NCBI GenBank assembly: GCA_964577375.1
Contig: CAZNYW010000002.1
Coordinates: 1 to 64,000 of the forward strand
Source: DATKUC01 sp964577375
GTDB lineage: Bacteria > Spirochaetota > Spirochaetia > DSM-27196 > DATKUC01
Length of the DNA: 64,000 nucleotides
Direction of reading: 5' to 3'
Below are positions 16,530-25,001 of this stretch, in pieces; position 1 is the first letter of the stretch; the number at the start of each line of letters is the position of its first letter. The notes below the pieces were generated by a model. That model saw only the letters and a program-made list of their open reading frames with translations. It did not search any database and was not told where the DNA came from. Both the position numbers and the translations under genes were made by a program.

Positions 16530-18164
16530 ATGTCAAGTTCGGCAGCCGAAGGCGGGTTGCCGACCCGTCTGCAGCGGCGTTATATTTGCCCACATTCCCG
16601 CTGCAACAATTTTGGCAGCAGTACGAACACAACAGGAGCAGCTACCACGAACAGTTCGACCTCCGACAGCGGCGGCAGACGCGGACTTGTCCTGACCGGG
16701 CTCATGCTCACGACCGGTCTCTCGGCGATGGACTCTTCGATAGTCGCTACTGCCGTCCCGACCATCGTGGCGAGTCTCGGAGGTTTCACCAGATTTCCAT
16801 GGGTCTTCTCGGCCTACCTCCTCGCGATGGCGGTTACAATCCCGCTCTACGGAAAGCTTGCAGATCACTACGGGCGAAAGCTCCTGCTTCTGATAGGCTG
16901 CACGATCTTTCTCATTGGTTCCGCAGCGGCGGGCTTTGCCTGGAACATGACCGCCCTCATCGCGTTTCGTGCCCTGCAGGGAATCGGCGCAGGAGCTCTG
17001 CGCCCGCTTACCGTGACGATCGCCGGCGACATCTACACCGTCGAGGAACGGGCGCGAATTCAGGGCCTTCTTTCAAGCGTCTGGGGCATCTCCGCGGTGC
17101 TCGGTCCGCTCTTCGGAGGACTCTTCACCCAGTTCGTGAGCTGGCGCTGGATCTTCTTCGTCAACCTGCCGATCGGGGTTGCCGCAATGGCCATGATCTT
17201 CCTCCATTTTCACGAGAACGTCGTCCACCGCAAAGTGCGCACCGATTACGCCGGGGCGGGATTTCTGGTCCTCGGAATGGGGGCCATCGTCTTTACGCTG
17301 CTCGAAGCGGGAAACAGTTGGCAATGGTCGGATCCCCGGACAATTGTCGTCGGAAGCGGCGGCCTTCTGGTGATGCTGCTCTTCGGGCTGCGCGAGCGCA
17401 GGGCGGAAAACCCGGTCTTCCCGTTCTGGGTCTTCGGCAGCCGGGCTCTCGGCGGAGCGGTGCTCGCGACGCTCGTGGTTGGCCTGCTCACCCTCGGCGT
17501 CAGTGCCTACGTACCCACCTTCGCGCAGACGGTGTATCGTTCCGCACCACTCGTGGCGGGCGCAATTCTCGGCCTGATGTCGATTTCGTGGCCGCTTGCG
17601 GCAACCTTTTCCGGACGGCTCTATCTCAGGATCGGCTACCGGAATACCGCACTGTTCGGCGGGGCCGTGGCCATCGCGGCGGCCGCAATCTTCTCGGCCG
17701 TGGGCCAGAACGGCAGCGTGCTTCTTCTGGGCGCCGGAACCATCGTAATGGGAGCAGGCCTGGGGCTCATTACGACGCCGATGATCGTGGGCGCCCAGTC
17801 GATCGTCGACTGGGGCAGGCGCGGAGTGGTCACCGGCGCGGTGACATTCGGGCAGATGCTCGGCGGGACCCTCAGCACCGCGATCTTCGGAAGTGTTTTC
17901 AACTCGGCGCTCGCCGCCTGGTTCCGACAGGCGCCGAATTCGATCCAGGCGCAGCTTCCGCGACCCGACCACGCCGCCGATCTGCTCCAGACCGGGGCGA
18001 CCGGGCAGGTTGCCGACTTTGTTCGCACGGGCCTGTTCACCGCGGTCCATCATGTCTTTCTCGGGCTTGTGGCGGTCGGCATTGTTGGATTTCTCGTTGT
18101 GCTCGTCGCACCCCGTCACTTCAGCTACATAGGCGAAAGGACGGCGGATGATGCTCCCGCCTGA
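16530..18164 (+). CDS. DHA2-type MFS multidrug exporter (EmrB/QacA-like), 14 TM
   Basis: About fourteen hydrophobic helices are present, with the DHA2 motifs AMDSSIVATAVPTI in TM1, loop motif GKLADHYGRKLLL, and motif C-like PLFGGLFTQFVSWRWIFFVNLPIG. Such proteins export drugs, dyes or lipids using proton exchange. The first ~50 residues are polar and low-complexity, and the start is uncertain. The ATG at 16530 has no Shine-Dalgarno sequence, and a TATATT box at 16581-16586 lies downstream of it, so the true start may be internal and non-canonical. It is divergent from the cysteate synthase gene. Confidence 0.85.
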   Translation: MSSSAAEGGLPTRLQRRYICPHSRCNNFGSSTNTTGAATTNSSTSDSGGRRGLVLTGLMLTTGLSAMDSSIVATAVPTIVASLGGFTRFPWVFSAYLLAMAVTIPLYGKLADHYGRKLLLLIGCTIFLIGSAAAGFAWNMTALIAFRALQGIGAGALRPLTVTIAGDIYTVEERARIQGLLSSVWGISAVLGPLFGGLFTQFVSWRWIFFVNLPIGVAAMAMIFLHFHENVVHRKVRTDYAGAGFLVLGMGAIVFTLLEAGNSWQWSDPRTIVVGSGGLLVMLLFGLRERRAENPVFPFWVFGSRALGGAVLATLVVGLLTLGVSAYVPTFAQTVYRSAPLVAGAILGLMSISWPLAATFSGRLYLRIGYRNTALFGGAVAIAAAAIFSAVGQNGSVLLLGAGTIVMGAGLGLITTPMIVGAQSIVDWGRRGVVTGAVTFGQMLGGTLSTAIFGSVFNSALAAWFRQAPNSIQAQLPRPDHAADLLQTGATGQVADFVRTGLFTAVHHVFLGLVAVGIVGFLVVLVAPRHFSYIGERTADDAPA

Positions 18165-18290
18165 GAGCTCCCTGATCGAGCGAATGCCGGCTGCGGATCA
18201 GAGCATGAGCTTGCGGGATACGTAGGTCGTCGACCGCCCGAGGACGTCGAACCCGGCGTCGCGGGCAGGACGCGGATCCAGGTTGCGCCT

Positions 18291-18896
18291 TCACTCCTCC
18301 GGTTCTATGGAATCGTCGGACCACTCGCTCACCAGATTGTGCTCGACTCCGAACACGTTGAGAATCCGGGAGACGACAAAATCGACCAGCTCACGAATGT
18401 GCGATGGCCGATGGTAGAATGCCGGCATGGCCGGCAGCACCACGCCGCCAGCTTCGGTAATTGTGAGCATGTTGCGCAGGTGAACTGTGTTGAAGGGCGT
18501 TTCCCGGGGAACCACCACCAGCTTTCGCCGCTCCTTTAACGCGACATCTGCGCTGCGTACAATCAGGCTTTGCCCGATCCCGGAGGCGATTTCCCCAACG
18601 GTCGTCATCGAGCAGGGCGCGATGATCATACCCTCGGTCGCGAATGAACCGGAGGCGACTGATGCAAACAGGTCATCAAACCGGTGACGCACGACCTCGC
18701 CTCGTTCCGATACTGCCGCAAGGATGCCGGTGAGGTGCTGATCCAGAGTGCTTCCCGTCTCGTGGAGGATAACACGCTCTGCCATGGGCGAAACAACCAG
18801 GTGCACTTCGAAGCCCGCACTTAGAAGGCATTCCAGCGTCCGTATTCCGTAGGCGCTGCCCGAGGCGCCGGTGATTGCAAGGACTATTCTCCTCAA
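18291..18896 (-). CDS. ubiX: UbiX-family flavin prenyltransferase
   Basis: The 201-aa flavoprotein makes prenylated FMN, the cofactor of UbiD-type decarboxylases. Hallmarks are ITGASGSAYG at about residues 7-16 (FMN binding), APCSMTTVG near 93-101, and ERRKLVVVPRETPFN (about 124-138), the highly conserved prenyl-phosphate site. No ubiD gene is present in this window, so its partner must lie elsewhere. Downstream of the stop the same frame stays open for about 31 codons to a second stop. Confidence 0.9.
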   Translation of the reverse strand: MRRIVLAITGASGSAYGIRTLECLLSAGFEVHLVVSPMAERVILHETGSTLDQHLTGILAAVSERGEVVRHRFDDLFASVASGSFATEGMIIAPCSMTTVGEIASGIGQSLIVRSADVALKERRKLVVVPRETPFNTVHLRNMLTITEAGGVVLPAMPAFYHRPSHIRELVDFVVSRILNVFGVEHNLVSEWSDDSIEPEE

Positions 18897-18997
18897 AATG
18901 TACTCCTTCCGAAGCTCCGGCAGCGAGAACCGGATGCGAAGATGGATATCGGAACCTGCATAGGCGGAAAGACAAACTGAAATCAGGTATTCACCGG

Positions 18998-19316
18998 TCA
19001 GGAGGCGAAGGAGACCTTCCTGAGATCACCCGAGCGCGCCATCGCGCGCAGAAACAGCAGCATCTCCGCAACCACCTCGTGGAATGACACGCCGGTCCCG
19101 GCAACCTGGAGCGCCTTTGCCGCCCCGGGCAGAAGCGCCGGTCCGCCCGCCTCCACTACCCTGTCTGGATGCCTCGGCAATCTCGAGCCTGCGATCAACC
19201 CCACCCGAAACGAGCCAGAGCTCGTGCCGCTCCTCGAGCGTCGAGATGGTTTCCGCCAGATCCTTGTACTCCAATGTCAGGGTGATGCGCCTGGTTATCA
19301 GTATGTCGATTTCCAC
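18998..19316 (-). pseudogene. small protein gene with a probable frameshift
   Basis: Two overlapping frames read as one protein. The first, from a GTG at 19316, gives MEIDILITRRITLTL... LEIAEASRQ and then turns into Gly/Arg-rich sequence unlike a natural protein. The second, ending at 18998, continues sensibly as VVEAGGPALL... HEVVAEMLLFL... KVSFAS. The switch falls near 19155-19175. The joined product would be about 100 aa, with no family recognised. It could be a real frameshift, a programmed one, or a sequencing/assembly error. Confidence 0.5.
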
Positions 19317-19500
19317 GCGAGGGTCAAGGGAATACCTGCCGGCGGCGCGGCCGGTCCGAAAAGCCGTGAATTGTATGTATAGATATTGAATTTGATCGAG
19401 ACGCCGCGAAGTACCCGGGTGTACGCCGCGCAGATATCATTCCGCGCCGGCGCGCTGCTGCACCGCCGCGGCGCCGGTCCGGCGGCGGCGCCGGCGCAGC
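19317..19500. other. non-coding stretch with GC-rich palindromes
   Basis: No gene is seen. Two identical copies of the self-complementary decamer GCGCCGGCGC (19444-19453 and 19488-19497) flank an imperfect inverted repeat. Together they could fold into a very stable hairpin just after the stop of the Rieske/FAD gene. There is no T-run, so it may slow or stabilise the transcript rather than act as a classical terminator. Confidence 0.4.
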
Positions 19501-21063
19501 CTATCCTCGTGCGAAGCTCTCGGGCGGCAGCCTCTCCTCGCCGCGTATGACCGGTTCGAGCTCGATCAGGCTGTCGGACATGCCGAGGCTTGCCGCGCCC
19601 ACAAGATGTTCACCGCGGTAGTAGCCGGCGAGAAATGGGCCGCCCTCGGGATCACCGCGGAACTCCACGCGCTCGAAGCCCCCCGGAAACCCTATGTATT
19701 TCAGCGACTTCTCGCACTGCCGTGTCCAGAAAAAGGGCAGGTCATGGTAGGGAGCTCCGTCACCCAGGATGGCACGCGCCGCGTGGCGGCCCTGCATTTC
19801 GGCGACCACCCAATGCTCGATCCTGTGGGAACCGAGATTCCCGGGATAGGGCACACGGGCGATATCGCCGGCCGCAAAGATTCCTGGAGCATCCGTCTCG
19901 AAGGAGGCGGAGACGGTAAGCGCACCGTCGGTGACCAGTCCACTCCCCTCGACGAAAGAGACTGCCGGAGTGACGCCGAATGCGGCGATAACCAGCGCAG
20001 CTTCGATCGATGTTCCGTCCGAAAGCGCTACCGACTGAACGCTGCGGCTTCCTGCTGCGCGGGAGACGGTGAGTCCCATGTGCATGGAAACGCCGCGTTC
20101 TTCGTGCATGGAGCGAAGCCTCCGCCCAACCCGTTCTCCGAATTGCGCGGCCATCGGTTCGGCCTCCGGCGCCACCACGTGAACACTCATCCCCGCTTCG
20201 GTGAGGTCCGAAGCAAGCTCCATCCCGATGAAGCCGGCACCCAGCAGGACCACCGGCCTCCCCTTGCCTACGCTTTCGCGAATCCTTCTTGCATCGGCCG
20301 CGCTTCGAAGCGTGCAAATTCCATTCATCTCCGCGCCGGAGAACCGGGGGCGCCGTGGTGCGGAGCCTGTGGCAAGCAGGATCGCGTCTCCCCGCAGCTC
20401 AGTCCCATCGCCCAGGCTTAGGCTGCGCTCCTTTGCGTTCACCGCCCGTACGGAGGTGCCCCGCTTCAGGTCGATGTGCAGATCCTGGTAGAAGCTTTCC
20501 GGCCGCAGCGGCAACCACGCCTCCTTCGCCGTTCCCGAGAGATAACCTTTGGAGAGCATGGGACGGTCATAGGGGCCATCCTTCTCCTGCGTGACGAGGG
20601 TGATCGTCCCGGCGAAACCGTACCGCCTCAGAGCTTCGGCAGCAGCGTTTCCGGCCGCCCCACCGCCAACGATCACCACGCTGCGCGAGTCCACGCCGGT
20701 GGGCATCCGGATCGAAGGCGCCTGCTTCGCCCCGATCATGACGTCGCCGTTTTCCACGCGCACATCGTAAAGCGCCACATCGTCGAGCGCCGGCGGCGTT
20801 ACGAGCGAACCGTCCTCCAGATTGAATGTGGCATTGTGAAAGGGACAGGTCACCCGATGCCCGCGAACCGTTCCCTTGTCGAAGGGACCTCCATAATGAG
20901 GGCAGCTGTTCGAGCAGGCAAAAACCCTGTTCCCGTCGCGGATGAGAAAGATTTCGTCCTTTCCAAGCTCAACCTTGGTGCCTTTTCGAGCGGGATTGCG
21001 TGGGCTGCCTATGTCGGGCAGATCCGCGAATCTCGCAACCTTTGTCCAATCTTCAGATGACAT
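19501..21063 (-). CDS. Rieske [2Fe-2S] domain fused to FAD-dependent NAD(P)H oxidoreductase (AIFM3-like)
   Basis: Residues ~1-115 form a Rieske ferredoxin domain with Cys-Pro-His and Cys-Pro-Phe-His cluster ligands (SCPHYGG... TCPFHNATF). Residues ~125-510 form a pyridine nucleotide-disulphide oxidoreductase with the FAD loop VIVGGGAAGNAAAEAL, a second dinucleotide loop VLLGAGFIGMELA, and GIFAAGDIA. This is the apoptosis-inducing-factor-like / rubredoxin-ferredoxin reductase type. It would move electrons from NAD(P)H to the iron-sulphur centre and on to an unknown acceptor. It has AAGGAG before the ATG and lies 12 bases downstream of the nuo remnant on the same strand. Confidence 0.92.
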   Translation of the reverse strand: MSSEDWTKVARFADLPDIGSPRNPARKGTKVELGKDEIFLIRDGNRVFACSNSCPHYGGPFDKGTVRGHRVTCPFHNATFNLEDGSLVTPPALDDVALYDVRVENGDVMIGAKQAPSIRMPTGVDSRSVVIVGGGAAGNAAAEALRRYGFAGTITLVTQEKDGPYDRPMLSKGYLSGTAKEAWLPLRPESFYQDLHIDLKRGTSVRAVNAKERSLSLGDGTELRGDAILLATGSAPRRPRFSGAEMNGICTLRSAADARRIRESVGKGRPVVLLGAGFIGMELASDLTEAGMSVHVVAPEAEPMAAQFGERVGRRLRSMHEERGVSMHMGLTVSRAAGSRSVQSVALSDGTSIEAALVIAAFGVTPAVSFVEGSGLVTDGALTVSASFETDAPGIFAAGDIARVPYPGNLGSHRIEHWVVAEMQGRHAARAILGDGAPYHDLPFFWTRQCEKSLKYIGFPGGFERVEFRGDPEGGPFLAGYYRGEHLVGAASLGMSDSLIELEPVIRGEERLPPESFARG

Positions 21064-21075
21064 CTCAACTCCTTG

Positions 21076-22848
21076 TCAGCCTATTCCGCTCAAACCGAGC
21101 AACGCGACGAGCGGCGTGGGATAGACCCCGAGAAAGACCACAATGGCGGTCACAAGCGCAGCGCCCGCGAGCGGCGGCACGCGGCTCGACCCGGGTTGTC
21201 CGGCACCCTGGTCACCCGCCTCAGGCGATTCGCGGCTCAACTGAACCACCACAACGCGCAGGTAGTAGTAGAGTCCAAGGGCGCTGGCAGCAACGAAGAT
21301 CGCGCTCAACACCCATCGCGCGCCGGCAACGCCGACCTGAAACAGGTAGAGCTTGCCGAAGAACCCAATGGTCACAGGGACCCCTGCGAGCGACAGGAGC
21401 ATGAGGATAAGTACAGTCGAAAGAAACGGCCGGTTCCAGGTAAGTCCGCGGTATTCGGACAGGCTGCTCCGCTCATGCGACGGAGATGAAAGCACCGTCA
21501 TTACTCCGAGCATTCCGAGCGTTGTTGCTGAATACATTGTCAAATAGAAAAGAGCCGCCTGCGCCGCGTGCGTTCCAGAGGAGATCAGCGGGATCAGAAG
21601 GTAGCCAAGGTTCGCCGTCGACGAGTAGGCGATGATCCGTTTCAGATCCTGCTGCCTGAGCGCAAGCCAGTTGCCGACGAGCATCGACCCGATGGCGAGA
21701 ACGATCAGCGCGATCCGAACGCCGGCATAGGAGCTCACAAGTGCCGGCGAGGCGAACCGATAGAGAAACACGAAGACCGAGATCTTAGAAACTGTCGCAA
21801 TCACCGCGGTCGACGGCAGCGGCGCGCCCTGATAGACGTCTGCAGCCCACATATGGAACGGAAAGACGGCGAGCTTGAAGGCCAGTCCGCCCAGCACGAA
21901 GAGAATACCGACTGCCGGAAGCGGATCGGCCGTTCCATTTGTCATGAGCCGGGAGCCGATCTCGTCGATCTTCATCGTACCGCTCTGATAGTAGACGAGA
22001 CCCAGGCCGAAGACGACGACAGCGGAGGCCACCGCGGTGAGAATGAAGTACTTCGTCGCCGATTCGGTAGGCAGATCGAAGGCGCCGGGTCGCTTGACCC
22101 TGCCGCTCACGCCGAAAATCTTGGTGCCTCCCTGGTCGGTCTTGCTGAGCCCCTTGAACCACTGAGCGCCGCGCAGGACGATGTGGGGAACGTTGCAGAT
22201 CGTCTCCACGTTGTTGACCACCGTCGGCTTTCCGAACAGTCCGGACACACCGGGAAACGACGGCTTCGCACGCGGTATCGGCCGGGCGCCTTCGAGCGCG
22301 CTTATCAGCGCAGTCTCTTCGCCGCATATGTAGCGTCCGGCGCTGACGTGCAGGAGGATGTCGAAGGAGAAATCACTTCCGCCCACCCGGCTGCCCAGGT
22401 AGCCGGCCTCACGGGCCACTTCAATCGCCCGCTCCAACCGTTCGCGCGCCACGTGATAGTGGGTGCGCAGTAAGATGTAGCCGGTCGGCGCCTGAATGGC
22501 GTAGGCCGAGCAGATCATTCCCTCGATGAGCAGGTGAGGGTTGCGCTCCATAAGGTAACGGTCCTTGAAGGCGCCCGGTTCCATCTCGTCGGCGTTGCAG
22601 ATCAGGTACTTTCTCTTTGGCGCGTCCTCTCCGACAGGCACAAAGCTCCACTTGACGCCGGTTGGGAAGCCCGCGCCTCCCCTTCCCTGAAGACTGGAAT
22701 CCTTCACCACCGATGTCACGTCGCCGGGCGCCATCTGTGCGAGCATCTTCTTCATCGGCTCGTACCCGCCGGCCTTTTCATACTCGGCAAGGGTGAGAGG
22801 GACGTTGTCGCTGTGCATGTCTCCGGTAAGGGGCCGTGTCTCGTTCAT
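21076..22848 (-). CDS. in-frame chimera: N-terminal NuoF joined to C-terminal NuoN
   Basis: Residues ~1-268 are clearly NADH-dehydrogenase subunit NuoF: GRGGAGFPTGVKW FMN/NADH loop, CNADEMEPGAFKDR, ICGEETALI and KPSFPGVSGLFGKPTVVNNVET. From about residue 269 (ESATKYFILTAVASA) the sequence becomes the membrane subunit NuoN: LAFKLAVFPFHMWAADVYQGAP, DLKRIIAYSSTANLGY and later antiporter-like helices. The NuoF part lacks its C-terminal iron-sulphur Cys cluster and the NuoN part lacks its first helices, so neither can work normally. The frame is open throughout. It is either a deletion relic or an assembly join. Confidence 0.85.
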   Translation of the reverse strand: MNETRPLTGDMHSDNVPLTLAEYEKAGGYEPMKKMLAQMAPGDVTSVVKDSSLQGRGGAGFPTGVKWSFVPVGEDAPKRKYLICNADEMEPGAFKDRYLMERNPHLLIEGMICSAYAIQAPTGYILLRTHYHVARERLERAIEVAREAGYLGSRVGGSDFSFDILLHVSAGRYICGEETALISALEGARPIPRAKPSFPGVSGLFGKPTVVNNVETICNVPHIVLRGAQWFKGLSKTDQGGTKIFGVSGRVKRPGAFDLPTESATKYFILTAVASAVVVFGLGLVYYQSGTMKIDEIGSRLMTNGTADPLPAVGILFVLGGLAFKLAVFPFHMWAADVYQGAPLPSTAVIATVSKISVFVFLYRFASPALVSSYAGVRIALIVLAIGSMLVGNWLALRQQDLKRIIAYSSTANLGYLLIPLISSGTHAAQAALFYLTMYSATTLGMLGVMTVLSSPSHERSSLSEYRGLTWNRPFLSTVLILMLLSLAGVPVTIGFFGKLYLFQVGVAGARWVLSAIFVAASALGLYYYLRVVVVQLSRESPEAGDQGAGQPGSSRVPPLAGAALVTAIVVFLGVYPTPLVALLGLSGIG

Positions 22849-22955
22849 GCGCGTCCGTTCCTGTGAGACTCGAGAATGCCCTCGATCATGGAGGGCTCCA
22901 CGTTGTCACACTTGGTGGCATCGACCATGATCACCGGAGCGCGGTCGCACGCGTA
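22845..22955 (-). pseudogene. C-terminal remnant of nuoE
   Basis: The frame immediately before the NuoF start reads YACDRAPVIMVDATKCDNVE... HRNGRA and stops at 22845-22847, overlapping the NuoF ATG. This matches the end of the 24-kDa subunit NuoE, which normally precedes nuoF with such an overlap. Its upstream part is missing: the sequence runs directly into nuoA in a different frame. Its stop-start overlap with nuoF preserves the ancestral nuoE-nuoF order. Confidence 0.65.
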
Positions 22956-23301
22956 TCAGATAGAAGAGGGCCGCCAGAAGCAGCAGGATGAATACCGCGA
23001 CCTCGAAGTATCCCGGCCATCCCACTTTGCCGGCAGCAACCGCCCACGTAATGATGAAGATTGTCTCGACGTCAAACACGAGAAACAGCATTGCGACAAT
23101 GTAGAACTGAACGTTGAAACGGATGCGTGAACTGCCGGTGGAGGTTATTCCAGACTCGAATGGAAGCTCGGAATCGCTCTTTTTGTGCCGCTCGCCGATG
23201 AAGGCCGACAGGAAGACGATGAGTCCGGTCAGGAAAAGGACAATCCCGACGTAGACTGGAATCGTCCACAGTTCAGCTGGGTATCCCGCTCCGGCATTCA
23301 T
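22906..23301 (-). CDS. nuoA: NADH-quinone oxidoreductase subunit A, with altered C-terminus
   Basis: Three membrane helices are visible, along with the NuoA loop signature (KKSDSELPFESGITSTGSSRIRFNVQFYIVAMLFLVFDVETIF at about residues 40-82, including the conserved Glu/Asp residues). The usual last residues are replaced by PRSGDHGRCHQV, which is nuoE DNA read in the wrong frame. The membrane core is essentially complete. No nuoB, C or D follows, so a functional complex I cannot be built from this locus. The ATG at 23301 has no strong Shine-Dalgarno sequence. Confidence 0.8.
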   Translation of the reverse strand: MNAGAGYPAELWTIPVYVGIVLFLTGLIVFLSAFIGERHKKSDSELPFESGITSTGSSRIRFNVQFYIVAMLFLVFDVETIFIITWAVAAGKVGWPGYFEVAVFILLLLAALFYLIRVRPRSGDHGRCHQV

Positions 23302-23350
23302 GACTTAAAGATGCGGGACGTCCATTTTGCTGACCATAGACCGTAGAGCC

Positions 23351-23434
23351 TATAATTGGGGTGAATCTGGACTAATACGATAATAGAAGTGAGCTTTTTT
23401 GCCCATTTTGAAGTAGATTTGACTCCTGTCAAAT
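23351..23434 (+). promoter_or_regulatory. promoter candidate and 18-bp palindromic operator upstream of MFS gene
   Basis: A TATAAT (23351-23356) lies 18 bp after TTGCTG (23327-23332). Further down, ATTTGAC-TCCT-GTCAAAT (23417-23434) is a perfect 7+7 inverted repeat ending 22 bases before the MFS ATG. Such a site could bind a dimeric regulator (TetR, MarR or GntR type) and control the exporter. No regulator gene is adjacent. Confidence 0.45.
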
Positions 23435-23456
23435 TGAGGAGTTTGGGGGTGATGGG

Positions 23457-25001
23457 ATGCCGGAGAAGCGAAAGCCAGGGACGGACGCGTGGGTCCTCGC
23501 GGGAACGATACTGCCTTCGGCAATGGCATTCATCGACCAGAGCGCGGTAAACATTACGCTTCCGGCAATTCAAAAGGACCTCCAGTCATCCGGCGCGCAA
23601 CTCCTGTGGACGATAAACGGCTACACTCTTATGCTCGCTTCGCTCATCATCGTCGGAGGTACGCTCGGCGACCGCATTGGCCGGAAGCTCACCTACCTCA
23701 TAGGCATCTGCGTTTTCACCGCTGCGTCCGGCGCATGCGGCCTCTCACCCGATCCTCTCTTCCTGGTGGTCGCCCGGCTCGCCCAGGGAATCGGCGGCGC
23801 CCTGATGATTCCGGGAAGTCTGTCGATCATTTCAGCGCATTTTCCGCGGGAACGCCGCGGCAGAGCCATCGGCACCTGGTCGGCAGCCACAACCATCACC
23901 ACCGCCGGAGGTCCCATCCTGGGCGGATTCCTCGCCGGCGCCGGTCTCTGGCGGTTTGTGTTCTTCATCAACGTTCCGCTCGGTGTCATTGCCTTTTTCA
24001 TCCTGTTCTTCAAAGTCCCTGAGTCCAGGGCGCAGAAGATAGAGCGGCGTGTCGACTTCGCCGGCGCGGCGACGATTGCGATTGCGCTGGCGGCCATAAG
24101 TTACGGGCTCATCGCGGCACCGGATCGGAGTTTCTCGAGCCCGCTCGTCTACGGAAGCCTTGCAGCCGGCGCCGCAGCGTTCGCTGCGTTCTTCCTGATC
24201 GAGCGCCGGACGGCGGCTCCCATGGTGCCGCTGTCGATCTTCCGTTCCCTGCCCTTTTCCGGCGCAAACCTGCTGACACTCTTTCTCTACGGCTCTCTTA
24301 CCGCTTTTTCCTTCTTTCTTCCGTTGACCATGGTGCAGGCGCAGGGCTATCACGAATCGGTAGCCGGGATGACGCTGCTGCCCTTCGTTGTGCTTCTCGC
24401 CGGGATCTCGCGAATCGCCGGCAGGCTCTCCGACCGGTTCGGCCCCCGGCCGCTTCTGACAATCGGCCCTCTGCTCGTGGGAGTCGGTTATCTTCTCACC
24501 ACCCTTTCCGGACTGACGAGCGGTCCGTCGGACTACTGGACCACCTATTTTCCGGCGATCGTAGTCTTCGGAACCGGCATGGGGCTGACGGTGGCGCCGC
24601 TCACCACGACGGTAATGAACTCCGCCGGCGACGAGCGCACCGGCACGGCTTCAGGCGTCAACAACGCCGTCTCGCGCATCGCGGGCGTCTTTGCGATAGC
24701 CGTCCTTGGCCCGGTCGCGCTGTTTCAGTTCGCGCACCTGGTGCACGGAAACATCGGAGGGCTCGGCCTCAGCCAGTCTCAGCTCGCGAGCCTGAATCAG
24801 GAGCTCTCGAATCTTGGCAATGCACAGGTGCCGCCCGGAATCGCTGGAGACCTCGCAAGCCAGCTGCACCAGGTGCTCAGGACCAGTTTTGTCGGTACCT
24901 TCAGACTCATCATGTACTTCTGCGCCGGGCTTGCCTGGCTCAGCGCGCTTCTTGCGAACGTATTTCTGTATCGCCGCTCGTCCGATGGAGAGACGCAATG
25001 A
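23457..25001 (+). CDS. DHA2-type MFS multidrug exporter, 14 TM
   Basis: The 514-aa transporter has the DHA2 pattern: AFIDQSAVNITLPAIQKDL in TM1, GGTLGDRIGRKLTYL in loop 2-3, and GPILGGFLAGAGLWRFVFFINVPLG near TM5-6. It is expected to export hydrophobic compounds by proton exchange; the substrate is unknown. The ATG follows a G-rich stretch (GGGGGTGATGGG). A perfect 18-bp palindrome just upstream suggests specific regulation. It overlaps the Nudix gene by four bases. Confidence 0.88.
   Translation: MPEKRKPGTDAWVLAGTILPSAMAFIDQSAVNITLPAIQKDLQSSGAQLLWTINGYTLMLASLIIVGGTLGDRIGRKLTYLIGICVFTAASGACGLSPDPLFLVVARLAQGIGGALMIPGSLSIISAHFPRERRGRAIGTWSAATTITTAGGPILGGFLAGAGLWRFVFFINVPLGVIAFFILFFKVPESRAQKIERRVDFAGAATIAIALAAISYGLIAAPDRSFSSPLVYGSLAAGAAAFAAFFLIERRTAAPMVPLSIFRSLPFSGANLLTLFLYGSLTAFSFFLPLTMVQAQGYHESVAGMTLLPFVVLLAGISRIAGRLSDRFGPRPLLTIGPLLVGVGYLLTTLSGLTSGPSDYWTTYFPAIVVFGTGMGLTVAPLTTTVMNSAGDERTGTASGVNNAVSRIAGVFAIAVLGPVALFQFAHLVHGNIGGLGLSQSQLASLNQELSNLGNAQVPPGIAGDLASQLHQVLRTSFVGTFRLIMYFCAGLAWLSALLANVFLYRRSSDGETQ

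Noticed and set aside
16460..18151. Alternative plus-strand frame through the DHA2 exporter gene
   Set aside because: Arg/Gly-rich out-of-frame translation without membrane helices.
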